Shown here: positions 10,424 through 20,992 of the stretch, one piece after another
Position numbering within the stretch: the first letter of the stretch is position 1
Layout of the letters: each line of letters opens with the position of its first letter
Notes under the pieces: generated by a model
What the model was told of the DNA's origin: nothing
The model's input: the letters and a program-made list of their open reading frames with translations, nothing else
Databases searched by the model: none
Made by a program: the position numbers and the translations under genes
Assembly (NCBI GenBank): GCA_963920705.1
Contig: OY987225.1
Coordinates: 7,725,165-7,789,164, forward strand
Direction of reading: 5' to 3'
DNA from: Odiellus spinosus
Lineage: Eukaryota > Arthropoda > Arachnida > Opiliones > Phalangiidae
DNA: 64,000 nt

Positions 10424-11595
10424 TAGCTTTGACTACACTCTGCTTTGACTACACTCTCATGAAACCCAAAAATGATCAGTAGTTGCCCTTCATAGTATGC
10501 GACCTTTTTAATGCAACATTTGAGTGGCCCCAATGCTAAGCCAATTACATTACCAAATGAAAATTTTGGAATAATCTTTGGCTTATTATTGTCACAAACT
10601 TTATTTTTTTTAATTGTGGTTACACTGGTTCCGTAGTTTTCATGGTTTTCTAGATTTCGTTCATTACCCGCAGTAGCAGGCTTATTACCTTTTAACACTA
10701 CATGGAGGTTATTAAAATCAGTTTTATTTATTTTTTCTTTTCTGCGTAAGATCAAACTTTCATCCCCAGAATATTCTACCATGAAAGCTATTATATTTCC
10801 AGCAGTTTCCTTCAACAGGTAAACTATCTTTTTAAACTTTCGACAATATTTTGTATTTGGATTTGGACGGTGGAAGTAATAGCTTTTAATCACCGGTAGG
10901 TTCTTGTTTGGTTTGTTGCATTTATTCCAATACACTCGGTCAGATTCCATCACTTCGCAAAATTGATCTTTTGGCACACGAAATACATAAATGTCGCCAC
11001 CTTTAGGTTGAAATTCGTCAGCAAATGGAGTTTCAAGTACATTACCGTCTAATTTCGCATTTAAGGCTAGCTGAAGAATTCGTTTCAATTCGTAGCTATC
11101 CCATTTCACGCTGAAGTTTGTTGCGTACGCACCTTGATTAACTATACAGTGGTCACTTTTCTTTTTCGTATCAAATTTCGTTGCTTTTTCGTTAGAGACC
11201 GCTTCTGATGGCGTACTATTGGCATTGTCTCGATTTATGGTTAACTCCGGTTCATTGGGTTTGGAAATTACACATACATCATCATGTAAATTTTCGCTAT
11301 TCGACTGCGAAGAAATCTCTTTACACCTTTGCTCCGCTACCGCACTTTCATTACTGCTATCATTTTGTTCAAATTTTTCTGATACTTCTGCTTCTTTGTT
11401 TGAAACTTCATTAACGAGATTCTTTTTCTCTACTGAAATATTAAAAATTTCTCCAGTTTTCCCTTGAATGCTGACATTAGCGTCTTGTGCCGGCATCGAA
11501 GAAAAAGCTTCATCATTTTCCAAGTACACACGTTTTAGGAGTTTTGCTCTCTCATCACTTTCAAATGTACGGAATTCTTTATTATCGTTAAACAA
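10423..11595 (-). CDS. N-terminal region of the SWIM-Ulp1 transposase
   Basis: 390 residues. The first 150 are acidic and Ser/Asn-rich without recognised domains. Residues about 195-290 hold KGGDIYVFRVPKDQF, DRVYWNKCNKPNK, KSYYFHRPNPNTKYC and FMVEYSGDES, a block that I recall immediately before the DDE core in arthropod SWIM-containing transposases. It ends at VVKAECSQS, right where the next ORF begins with KTLFTSSLQ. So one transposase gene, interrupted by single stops, probably covers 11595 to 8652. Confidence 0.55.
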   Translation of the reverse strand: MFNDNKEFRTFESDERAKLLKRVYLENDEAFSSMPAQDANVSIQGKTGEIFNISVEKKNLVNEVSNKEAEVSEKFEQNDSSNESAVAEQRCKEISSQSNSENLHDDVCVISKPNEPELTINRDNANSTPSEAVSNEKATKFDTKKKSDHCIVNQGAYATNFSVKWDSYELKRILQLALNAKLDGNVLETPFADEFQPKGGDIYVFRVPKDQFCEVMESDRVYWNKCNKPNKNLPVIKSYYFHRPNPNTKYCRKFKKIVYLLKETAGNIIAFMVEYSGDESLILRRKEKINKTDFNNLHVVLKGNKPATAGNERNLENHENYGTSVTTIKKNKVCDNNKPKIIPKFSFGNVIGLALGPLKCCIKKVAYYEGQLLIIFGFHESVVKAECSQS

Positions 11596-11622
11596 CCTGG
11601 CTAGAGAAATTAATATTCCATT

Positions 11623-11946
11623 TTAAGCAAAGTTGTTGTAATTCAACGGGTCTAAAACTATTTTACATTTACACGCAAATAATTCGCGTAAATGATCGAA
11701 AAATTCAACAGCAACGAGACTTATTTTATATTTTAAACCTGGTACGCTAGCGTATGAAACATTTGGCCTTTGTACAATGCCTCTAAGCACATCGGACCCA
11801 TATATATTCAGAACTAACTGGATGTCTAATTCCTTTAACCACGAAATGAAATTTTGCTCGTCCAACGAATTTATGCTTGGGACAGTGAACTTTTTAGTCC
11901 ACATTTTCCATTTTTTTAAGAGCAATATTTTTGGGTTTTTCAGCAT
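11623..11946 (-). CDS. Unknown ORF upstream of the SWIM-Ulp1 transposase
   Basis: 107 residues, not recognised. It contains WLKELDIQLVLNIYGSDV and ends LDPLNYNNFA. It overlaps the end of the 11894-12373 ORF by about 50 bp in another frame and lies 28 bp upstream of the next ORF, so the minus-strand frames are tightly packed. It may be part of one long transposon gene broken by small indels or spliced. Confidence 0.35.
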   Translation of the reverse strand: MLKNPKILLLKKWKMWTKKFTVPSINSLDEQNFISWLKELDIQLVLNIYGSDVLRGIVQRPNVSYASVPGLKYKISLVAVEFFDHLRELFACKCKIVLDPLNYNNFA

Positions 11947-12373
11947 GTTCCACGAATTTTACAAGGGGCAATTCTTCGTCAGTTACACCTAAATCATTAT
12001 TCTCGTATTTTGTAGATGCGTTATCCTTGTACACTGTTACGGCTTCCTTGTTCATATTATCAAACAATCGCTTTTTACAGTTTTCTGCTTCTAAATCGGC
12101 CTCTTCTGAACCGTATAATTTTATATTCTCGAGGAACTTATCCACAATTGAATTAAAGCGTTCGTTAGAAACAAAATTTTTATAATGCTCACCTTCAAGT
12201 AATACATTACATTTGGCATGAAAAGGCTCAATCAAATCGTGGAAAATTAATCGCATAAGTAGAGATCGTTTCGGATCAACTCCAACGATTGAATTCATTT
12301 TATGATGAGGATCTAAATGCGGAGTCAAAGTTTTTTTCAAAACAACACTAATAAACGGACCAAAAGCATCCAA
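11894..12373 (-). CDS. Unknown ORF, second of the minus-strand cluster
   Basis: 159 residues. The first half is hydrophobic/basic (MDAFGPFISVVLKKTLTPHL, then LIFHDLIEPFHAKC), the second half acidic and Asn-rich. The upstream frame FERFLLELDIDLF suggests the true start lies further up, near 12420. No family recognised. Its position in an unbroken co-oriented series suggests it belongs to the same transposon as the protease. Confidence 0.35.
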   Translation of the reverse strand: MDAFGPFISVVLKKTLTPHLDPHHKMNSIVGVDPKRSLLMRLIFHDLIEPFHAKCNVLLEGEHYKNFVSNERFNSIVDKFLENIKLYGSEEADLEAENCKKRLFDNMNKEAVTVYKDNASTKYENNDLGVTDEELPLVKFVEHAEKPKNIALKKMENVD

Positions 12374-12426
12374 AAAAGGTCAATGTCTAATTCTAGTAAA
12401 AACCTTTCGAACAACTTTTTAAAGAA

Positions 12427-12894
12427 TTAATTCAGTATAGGAACCTGGTTTTCAAAATATTCTCGGTTATTGAACGTCTTTGACATAGAAAATGATTTTT
12501 TAACCGGCTTATACTCAAGATCTATTTTAATTGTATCCTCAGGCAAGCTCGATTGCTCAGTGTCTATTTGTTTCATAACAACTTCGAAAAGTTTACTATC
12601 ACTCATTTTACGTTTTCTTTTAGATTGTTTTTCTCTTTCTATTCTTTGTAATTCTTTGGTTCTAGTTGAAATATCGTAACTTCGAAGCGGGGCTCCCGGC
12701 TTCTTTTCATGAGCGTATGGAGTGCTGAGAACTTTCCAACTTTCATTTTTACTCGATTGAAGGTTTGCCATTCCCTTTTCATTTCTCCTCGGATTAATTG
12801 TCATGCGTTTATCATCCTGTTTCAAAATTATCGCATGATACGTCAGATTCATTTGAAGTGATTGGCCTGGCCATACACTCCAAGTTTGTATCAC
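12427..12894 (-). CDS. Basic unknown ORF, third of the minus-strand cluster
   Basis: 155 residues with a strongly basic helix-prone centre (RTKELQRIEREKQSKRKRKM), likely a nuclear localisation or DNA-binding segment. It ends ENQVPILN. The first ~20 residues overlap the preceding repeat ORF in another frame, so the functional start may be near 12820 (MTINPRRNEKGMANL). No family recognised. Confidence 0.35.
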   Translation of the reverse strand: MIQTWSVWPGQSLQMNLTYHAIILKQDDKRMTINPRRNEKGMANLQSSKNESWKVLSTPYAHEKKPGAPLRSYDISTRTKELQRIEREKQSKRKRKMSDSKLFEVVMKQIDTEQSSLPEDTIKIDLEYKPVKKSFSMSKTFNNREYFENQVPILN

Positions 12895-13492
12895 TGTTCA
12901 AAATATCATTGGATATGTTCGTACAATTTGTAGTGATTGGCACAGCCCTACTATCCGTCTTTGTAAGCGTATCGAAGCTATCACTGGATATGTCCGAATA
13001 AATTACAGTGACTGGCTTCGTCAGAACAACTTTGCTGTTTACAGCATCCGAATTATCTTCGGATTGGTTTGAATAATTCAGAGTAATTGGCTTGGCCGAA
13101 TCATCCTTTGTGTTTACAGCATCCGAATTCTCAACGGATGTGTTTGAATCATTCGGAGTGATTGGCTTCGCCAGATCATCCTGATTGTTTACAGCATCCG
13201 AATTATCGTCGGATGTGTTTGAATCATTTGGAGTGGAACATTTTGTTGTACCATCCTTTTTCATAGCATGAAAATTATCGTTGGGTGTCACCCATCCACT
13301 TGGAGTGATATCATCCGGGGTTTTGCCGTCATCCAAATTGTATTTGGTTGTGGCCGATTCGTTTGGAGTAGAAGGCTTTGCCTTACTATCCGGCGTTTTG
13401 CCTCCATTCGGAGTGGTTGGTTTTACCAAACCATCCTTGACATCAAAACCCGTGTTTTCGACGGGTTTACGAGGAAATTGACGATAACCACC
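12812..13492 (-). CDS. Ser/Asn/Asp-rich exon with ~23-residue repeats
   Basis: The frame opens at an acceptor (T-run then CAG at 13493) with GGYRQFPRKPVENTGFDVKD. It then has TPN/TPD-rich sequence and five or six diverging copies of a 23-residue unit (KPITPNDSNTSVENSDAVN and variants), encoded by about 69-bp repeats. The upstream exon was not found in 13540-14390. Likely an unstructured linker of the transposon protein series that follows on the same strand. Confidence 0.45.
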   Translation of the reverse strand, partial: GGYRQFPRKPVENTGFDVKDGLVKPTTPNGGKTPDSKAKPSTPNESATTKYNLDDGKTPDDITPSGWVTPNDNFHAMKKDGTTKCSTPNDSNTSDDNSDAVNNQDDLAKPITPNDSNTSVENSDAVNTKDDSAKPITLNYSNQSEDNSDAVNSKVVLTKPVTVIYSDISSDSFDTLTKTDSRAVPITTNCTNISNDILNSDTNLECMARPITSNESDVSCDNFETG

Positions 13493-13539
13493 TGAAAAAA
13501 AAAAATAAAAAAAAATTAAAAAATACTTATATAACACAT

Positions 13540-14390
13540 TTCGGAGATATAAGGTACGATAATAATAACATGCCAGACCACCAATTGATTTTGCCTTTGT
13601 TTTAAATTTACCACGAATTTACCCAAGACAAATTACAAATGCACAAATTGGCAATAAAATTAACTCCAGGAATTTCGTCTGCTAAACCTGATTTCCCAAA
13701 AAAATAAAAATATAAAAAAAAATAAAAAAAAAGTCTTAGGCAGCCTCTCGTTATACCTCCGTCGCGAGTCCGTCTACAAAATTTAACGTCTTTCCCTCGA
13801 CCATTCTCAAGCCCAACACATTTTAGAAAATCAGTAAATATTAAATAATTTAACTAGAAAAACCGTAACTGCTTGCAGATAATGAAGAAAGGGAACTCGC
13901 CTCTCTTCATCCTAGAAAATATAAGCCTAACTAGAGTGTATTTATAACTTTAAAAGTCTGTAACGCGTACAACGTAACAAACCGGTGCACGAGCGAAAAA
14001 ACACAGACCGTAATAACTTTTCTTAACGGACTATACAATTAATATATCGCTAGTTTGTAGTTCAAACTTAAAACAGGGAGGGAAATATTCCTAGAAAATG
14101 GACATTGCACGGGTCAACCTACGGGAAAACAAATAGAAGGTAGGATACACGCGGCAACTTAAACTCAAGTGTACATATTTTTAATTGTCTAAAGATTGAT
14201 TTCCCCATTATTGACAGTATCCTTTTCAGTCAAACAAGAGACAAAGAGAAAGACAAGCGCTTATTATTGGAACTCATACAAAATGATCTTGCCACACATT
14301 GATTAACAATATTGCAATGAAGCCTCTATACTGAAAACTATGTATAATTTTTGAATTTGACCGTTAGTTTCTGCTGATCATTTTTTAAGT
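13540..14390. other. Non-coding interval
   Basis: AT-rich, A-runs near 13700. No ORF or repeat that I can support. It may hold the first exon and terminus of the SWIM-Ulp1 transposon. Confidence 0.4.
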
Positions 14391-14394
14391 TAAT

Positions 14395-15250
14395 AATTAA
14401 TTATCAAAAACCTGCTGGGATGATGCAGTTTAATTAGTAGAGAATTAAGAATATCGTTTCCAGTCGGTACTCGCCTTAGTTTTGTAGAAATTCAAGTTTT
14501 TGGAAATGGTTGGAAAGAAATTCAAATCGTGGGCCCTCCAATTTCGAGTCAAAAACCTACTGGGATGATAAAGGTAAATTAGTAGAGAATTAAGAATATC
14601 GTTTCCAGTCGTTACTCGCCTTAGTTTTGGAGAAATTCAAGTTTTTGGAAATGGTTGGAAAAAAATTGAAATCGTGGGCCCTCCAATTTCGAGTCAAAAA
14701 CCTGCTGGGATGATGCAGTTTAATTAGAAGAGAATTAAGAATATCATTTCCAGTCGGTACTCGCCTTAGTTTTGGAGAAATTCAAGTTTTTGGAAATGGT
14801 TGGAAAAAAATTCAAAATCGTGGGCCCTCGAATTTCGAGCCAAAAACCTACTGGGATGATAAAGGTTAATGAGTAGAGAATTAAGAATATCGTTACCAGT
14901 CGGTACTCGCCTTAGTTTTGTAGAAATTCAAGTTTTTGGAAATGGTTGGAAAAAAATTCAAATCGTGGGCCCTCGAAGTTTGAGCGAAAAACCTACTGGG
15001 ATGATAAAGGTTAATTAGTAGAGAATTAAGAATATCGTTTCTAGTCGGTACTCGGCTTAGTTTTGTAGAAATTCAAGTTTTTGGAAATGGTTGGAAAAAA
15101 ATTCTAATCGTGGGCCCTCGAAGTTCGAGCCAAAAACCTACTGGGATGATAAAGGTTAATTAGTAGAGAATTAAGAATATCGTTTCCAGTCGGTACTCGC
15201 CTTAGTTTTGGAGAAATTCAAGTTTTTGGAGATGGTTGGAAAAAAATTTT
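14395..15250. repeat. 145-bp tandem satellite, about six units
   Basis: CCT(A/G)CTGGGATGAT recurs at 14411, 14556, 14701, 14847, 14992 and 15137, spacing 145-146 bp. Each unit also contains GTAGAGAATTAAGAATATCG, CGGTACTCGCCTTAG and ATCGTGGGCCCTC. Units differ at a few positions; types with GATGCAGTTTAATT and GATAAAGGTTAATT alternate. The last unit fades after 15245. Confidence 0.95.
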
Positions 15251-15900
15251 GACTGTGAAAATGCTGTATTTGAAAATGTTAGATACAAAAATTGTTATCG
15301 TCGGATCTCAAATTCTGGCTTAAACCCCTAAAGGTTAAATTTTGATTAGAATACAATTCTGAAGTTTATTTTTGATTATTAGAGCGAGAATAACCTCCTT
15401 TAAAAAAAAATGGGATTTTAGAAATTATAATTATGCAAGGAATGGTTTGGACCTTGGAGAATCAAGTTTAGAGAAAGATGAAATGGTTATACAGTACCGT
15501 CAATAACAAAATTTGTGAAACTAATATGGAATAAAATGATTTTCAAAAAGTATTTAGCACTGATGTTTATTAACCCGAATATAAAATAATTAGAAGAATT
15601 ATTCATGTAGTTGATCGCACGAACATCCTTTAGGCATGTGGGCCGCCATTTATTTATTAAAGCAGACGATTGTTTCATTTCCTATCTATTTTCTTCATGG
15701 CTAAGGCGAAATAGCCTTATCATCGCCGCTTTGAGCCTGACTGAAAATAGCGAATGGTTGGATGAAACGTGGGTAAGATTTCGTGGGTAAATTAGTACTC
15801 TGAGGTCCACCCATTGGCTATTTCTGAAAATAGAAAAATGTGGGCAATGGGTTGGAAAAATGGTTGGAAAATGGATCGTGGGTAAATTAGGCGGTCCCCT
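15250..15900. other. Non-coding interval next to YqaJ remnant
   Basis: No supported gene. Between 15700 and 15900 there are short repeated phrases (GTGGGTAAATTAG twice, GGTTGGAAAA twice), perhaps a small non-autonomous insertion that truncated the YqaJ gene. Confidence 0.35.
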
Positions 15901-15901
15901 T

Positions 15902-16037
15902 TCAGATTCCCAAAAATCCTCATCAGGGAATACTCGGTCAACATGGTAATCAATGTTAGTCCACACACAAAAATCTACGTACAGACTTTGGGTTACAAAC
16001 ATTTGGGCCTGTACTTGCGAGTAATATGGGTGTTTTC
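15902..16037 (-). pseudogene. C-terminal part of the YqaJ nuclease gene, separated by a transposon insertion
   Basis: Minus-strand frame KHPYYSQVQAQMFVTQSLYV then VFPDEDFWE is the C-terminal block of YqaJ-family nucleases (YYxQVQ is the conserved Gln motif). It starts exactly where the inverted-repeat end of the 16038-21151 transposon stops, and the matching N-terminal part resumes beyond 21151. After FWE the family similarity stops, so the extreme C-terminus is lost. Confidence 0.75.
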
Positions 16038-16340
16038 AGAAGCCGATCACACAGGAAGTGAATATCTGTAATGCTTTCTATAGTAACGATCTTAGAAGGA
16101 AAGATTTGCGTGAAGGGGTTTAAATTTCCAGCACCCCTTCCAAATTTTTATTTTTCGTTTTTCCTCTCTCCTGAAATTGGGGGATTGCATAGGGGGCTTG
16201 TACGCCCGGCCCAAAAATATCTCGGCCAATGGCAAGTAGTTTGAGCACGTGACTTCGTTTTCCGGTGAACAGCTGTAAGTTCCTGTAACAGTCTGAGAGC
16301 AGACAGGACTCGGGAGTATTTTTATGAAGCAGGCCCTAGT

Positions 16341-17359
16341 ATGCAGCAATTAAATTCTCAAAAAGTATCAGTAGCCACCCAATGCAATAAAAATGCAAAA
16401 ATTCTTAGAGATAGAGCATCTCAAACGGTTAAAGAAAAGAATTTTAAGACTAAACACTCAAGCAGTCAGACGTCGTTTCAAAAAACTAAACCTGAAAATG
16501 AAAAACAGCCAAGGCCTAAAGTTTCTAATTTTTCTAATCAGTGTAAACCAGCGACTAAAGGTATGTTTATTAAACAGCTGAAATTACATAGTAATAAAAT
16601 TAAAGCACTTAATTAAATGAAATTACAACTTACAAATACAGATTTCATGTCACAAACGTTTACTCTGAATATAAACAATTCAACACAGACCAACGACTCT
16701 CTAACACGTTCGATAGAAATTGGAATATTTGGGGCTAAAGATGTCGGAGCAAGATTTTTAGGAGAAATTGTCAAGAAATGCCAGACTCTGGAGTTGAACC
16801 TAATTGTAAACACTTTATTTATAAGTATTAGATTATAAGCAACACTTTCATGGAAACAAGCCACTCCCACGGAATAATTTTTAAGTTGTACAGTATCCTA
16901 CTACATAAATCCGTGTTAAGATGAAATTATTGCTTAAACTCTATATTTATGATTTAATTTTGAACGAGATTTTTTCTGTTTTAGTGTTTTATAAATGCTC
17001 GTCGAGAAAGGACCATTTCCGTAACAAATGGACGAAATGTAGGGACAATGTTGAAAGACGTAGTACCAGTTCAATTAATGATCACTGATAATGGAAATTG
17101 CACTATAATCATACCTTTTCGGGAAGTTGAAGTGAAACAATTTCTTACGGAAAATGGAACTATTAATTTGGTAGATGTAGAGGTGGCTTTAAACCTGGTG
17201 AAGGGTAGAAATGTTAAATTTTGCCCTGGCATAAAGTGTAGTTCCGACTTAGCTTCAGGCCCAAACTATAAGATTTTTTTAGAACTATTTCTGAGAGTTC
17301 AATCGTCTTTCTGTAAAGTTTTCTACGCGTCAGAAAAAAACACAAAAGTTGGACAGTGA
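16341..17359 (+). CDS. P-like transposase, N-terminal exons
   Basis: Exon 1 begins MQQLNSQKVSVATQCNK, is Lys/Ser/Gln-rich, and reaches a good donor (AAAG then GTATGT) near 16560. A second exon opens after TTTTAG at 16984 and contains MLKDVVPVQLMITDNGNCTI and FCPGIKCSSDL, a conserved block upstream of the catalytic region in this transposase family. The intron 16562-16984 has an unrelated ORF. The phase across this intron is not clean, so either the border is misjudged or there is an indel. Confidence 0.5.
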
Positions 17360-17459
17360 CATACTGCTTGAAATGCCTTTAAGTTCTTGATACCAAAAAG
17401 AAACGAAAACGAGAAGAGGACCCTATTATGAAGGAGAAAAGGACAAAAGTTGAGAGCAA

Positions 17460-19300
17460 GTGCCCATTAGCAAATTAACACCGCGAAGTTTGAAAACAAG
17501 ATTAGAAAGCTTAACAAGAAGCCGAAGATACCTGGCTAACAGGATAACTAAGCTCGAAACCCAGCTTGAAAATAAGGATTTGTTATTAAACATTGATCAA
17601 TCTGATGAAATTGATTCTATTTTGAAAGTTTTGAATTCTGATTTCAAAGACGATGTAGAGAAAACTATAATGGAATCCGGGGAAAATTCAGAACTTTTGA
17701 AAGCAGCGTGGCAAAGAGACAGTGAAAAAAAAGAGATGACAGAAAAGCTTTTTATACAGATCAAAAAAAATGCGAAGAGAGCAACACTGGAAATCGTTGG
17801 AGCCCAATAACCATTAGAATAGCTCTATCAATATTTTCTAGAAGTCCAGCGGCTTACAAAGCCTTAAAGTCTTTTAAAATTTTCAAATTACCATCCGAAA
17901 ATACCTTGAAAAAAAGAACCCAAGTTTACGATAACACCCCAGGCATTAACCATAACTATCTCTGTGAACAACAAAAAAAGTTTGAAGAATTTAAGTTACA
18001 GAAGATCGGCAAAGGTTTTCCAATACCCCAAGGAGAGGGGGTGCAAATTTTCGACGAAGTCAAGGTCATTGAAAAATTAATTTGGAATTCTAAAAATCAT
18101 CAGTTTATCGGCTTTGCTATGGAAGAAAAAGAGTTCCCCCTGCTAAATGATATTTCCAACGACGTATCAAAATCAAAACCAACTCAGTACGTTCTCCAAT
18201 TTCTCTGGCGAGATTTAACATCGTCTTTCGACTTAATTGGTCCTTATTACACTTTTGGTTCTCCCGTTAGACAAGATAAATTGCTGCCCTGTGTGCTAGA
18301 AACTTTACGTACTTTAAACTCCTATGGATTTGGTACTTCACTTCTAATGTGTGATGGAGCTAGCTCCAACCTTGCGGTGATTAAAAAGACGATGGGTGGC
18401 CAAGAAGCTTTTTCATACACCATAGAGGACTCTGTCAAGGGGTATGAGCTTGATCCGAGTTTTGAAAATCCATTCTGTCCAGGGCGAAGAATATACTGGA
18501 TGATTTGCCCTTCGCATGAAATAAAAAGTCTAATTAACTCCTTGTATTCTTCTTACTGCTCAAGAACAAAAAAAATTCAAAGAAATGGTTTTGATTTTGG
18601 TTGGCAGAATCTAATTGATATGAATAACCGCGAAATTGAACGACAAAAAAATGGCCTTCTTCGGTATTTCCCTAAAATGCATGCCAGTTACATCACCAGA
18701 GATGCTTGGACGAAAACCAGCCAAAATAATGCAGCAGCCTCAGGTTTTATCAGAACTTTACGCCCATTCTCAAAACAACCGTGAGTTCCTGCCAAGTCGC
18801 GAAAGCGCCTATGAATGCTATCTTTATTTACGAGCATGTAGCCAGTTATTTGAAGACGGCTTTCTTTGTAAAGGGAGAGTTTTTTCCATGGGGGATAAAG
18901 AAATCGAGTCAGTTAAAAATGGCTATAGATACTTCCCTGATTGGCTGACTGAAATTAAAAAAAAAAAATCCTGAAATTAATTTGCGTGATCCGAAACAGA
19001 AAGACTTCCTTGCGTGGCAAACCTGGGACTTATTAAGAGTAACAGTTTTTGGTTTTCTCAAGTTTTCTGAGGCCTTTGTGAATAGATTCCCAAGTCACTT
19101 TCTAACACCATCCAGAATAAATGGAAGCGCGGTGGAGTCGCTTTTTCGCAACTAAAATATTCAAGCGGAAGCAAACTCAGTGGAACCAATTATAGCTCTA
19201 CCCAAAAGGCTGTAAGAATAGTAAAAAATATTCATAGTGGTAATTTTTCAAATACAAAGTATCGCGACGTTAACTTGGGACTCGAAATCAATGATATATA
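17460..19300 (+). pseudogene. P-like transposase, coiled coil and RNase H-like core
   Basis: 17460-17810 is a coiled coil (LTRSRRYLANRITKLETQLE). A register change near 17800 leads into RWSPITIRIALSIFSRSP and LPSENTL, a P/THAP-like motif. 17906-18784 has the catalytic-like block QFLWRDLTSSFDLIGPYY, LLMCDGASSNLAVIK and KIYW-like RRIYWMICPSHEIK. Another frame continues at 18640-18974 (AKIMQQPQVLSELYAH, ACSQLFEDGF), and the end near 19130-19300 has SRINGSAVESLFRN and SSGSKLSGTNYSS. At least four small frame changes, mostly in A-runs, so it is inactive but recent. Confidence 0.65.
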
Positions 19301-19403
19301 AATTTAAAAACAAAAATAATCAGATCTAATAGTATAAAATAAATCAGAATTAAGCCTTTTTAATTAAAACCAGCCAGTTTGATTGTAAATTTTTAATAAA
19401 ATA

Positions 19404-20930
19404 TCACTTTTTTCTCAATAACCTTTTCTTTTTTAGAGACATCACAGACAACTTTGGACTAGATTTAATAATATCACATTTTTTAGGTAAAACATTTTGA
19501 GGTGAAGAATTAGTTTGAACAGTGGTACTTTTTGATTTTTTGGTAACTTTCTTCGTAACGATTCTGATAGTTCTCGTGGCAACTTTCTTCGTAGCCGCTT
19601 TTCGGGTTTTGGTAACTTCTTTCTTCGTAGCCACTTTTGGGGTTTTCATGGCAACTTTCTTCATAGTTTTCTTGGAATTTCTTTTCCCTGCCTTAGCAAT
19701 TTTCTGTTTTCCAGCAGATGTTTTACCTCTGGTTGATTTTATTATTCCTTCGTTACCTCCGTCAGTTTTCTTCAAGTCTTTTTTTTTTCATTTTTAGACT
19801 TTGAATACTTTTTCTTTAGTTGACTATATAAATTGTCCCTAAGATTGTGCCCCCCTTTGCTTATGCTTCCACTCTTTATACTGATAAACTCTTGAATTCT
19901 TGCGTGCGTTAGTTTTCGTAGCCAGATCTTGAAAAAAAACTTCACACTTTCTTTATCAAACTGCTCAAACAGGTTTGGAATCTTCTTTATTCCTTCCCAG
20001 AAATATTCTTCAATTTTTTGGTTTTCTTTGGTCTTTGAAACGCAGACCTAATAAAATTAAATGAAGTTAAAATTTAGGTATAAAATCTAAATAATTAAGA
20101 AATAGAGAATTCACCTTGATCATATTTTTTCCAAGTTGTTTTAAAGCGTCAGAGTTAGCGGATAATCGTACCGTGTTATTGACTTCTTTCACAAAATTCC
20201 ATAGGACTTCTTTTGGAAAAAACATACCACCTCTATCCTGTTGTTTTAATTCCGTTGGCAATAATTTTTCTTTCTCACCATCATCTAACGTAGTTTTGAA
20301 ACATAAACGGTACGCGTGTCCATAGAGAATTTTGGTATTCATAGTGTAGCGTTTTGATTCCTTTAATCGTTTCGAAACCTTCCAAATCTCTCCTAAAGTT
20401 CCTCCACCGAGTCTTAAAATCCCACTTAGGCTTTCTTCCAGGAAGTTAGAAGGCCTGACTTCAATTTCTTGATTTTTGGCTATCTCAGTTGTAGTTATAG
20501 CCCCTGGTTTCCCTTCATCATGCTCATACTCAGTAGTATCACAGTCTTGGTTATCATCCATTTTATCAGAATGGACAAACCTTAACAGTAAACCACCAAT
20601 TTAAATAAACGCGTTAATTATTATTAACTTATGAAGTTAAAACTACCTGTAAATACAGCAGAAGTAAAAGTTGTAGAGCTCTTGCAAATCCTTGGCATCC
20701 ATATGATCATATTGAAAATTAAATTCGTCTCTTAAATTGTTTCCCAGTTTTAAAAACTCGAACACAGAGTTAACTTCACTTGCAAAAATGTGAAGTTGTT
20801 CTACTACGTATTTGAAATTTTCAGATGATATTATATAATTGTGGCATATCATTCTTTTTTCATTAAACACTACGTGTAGCTCCTTCATTATTTCAACTGC
20901 GAGATGATCTATAATAATTTTGATATCCAT
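19404..20930 (-). CDS. Accessory gene of the P-like element, with histone-H1-like Lys-rich tail
   Basis: Three minus-strand exons with clean GT-AG phases: 20930-20643 (MDIKIIIDHLAVEIMKEL), about 20572-20114 (enters FVHSDKMDDNQDCDTTEY, ends LGKNMIK) and from about 20048 (VCVSKTKENQKIEEYFWEG). Within exon 3 an A10 run near 19775 separates the frame from a Lys-rich tail (TKTRKAATKKVATRTIRIVT) resembling histone H1 or AT-hook tails; one base in the run would decide whether it is included. No enzyme motif seen. Role unknown: perhaps DNA compaction, targeting or repression of the transposase encoded convergently. Confidence 0.6.
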
Positions 20931-20983
20931 CGTATCATCGTATTAGACCGTTAAACTGATTGGCTGATAGAAATAAGGTACGC

Positions 20984-20992
20984 CTTTATATA
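20984..20992 (-). promoter_or_regulatory. TATA box of the accessory gene
   Basis: TATATAAAG on the minus strand, about 55 bp upstream of the ATG at 20930 and inside the right end of the P-like element. Confidence 0.55.
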
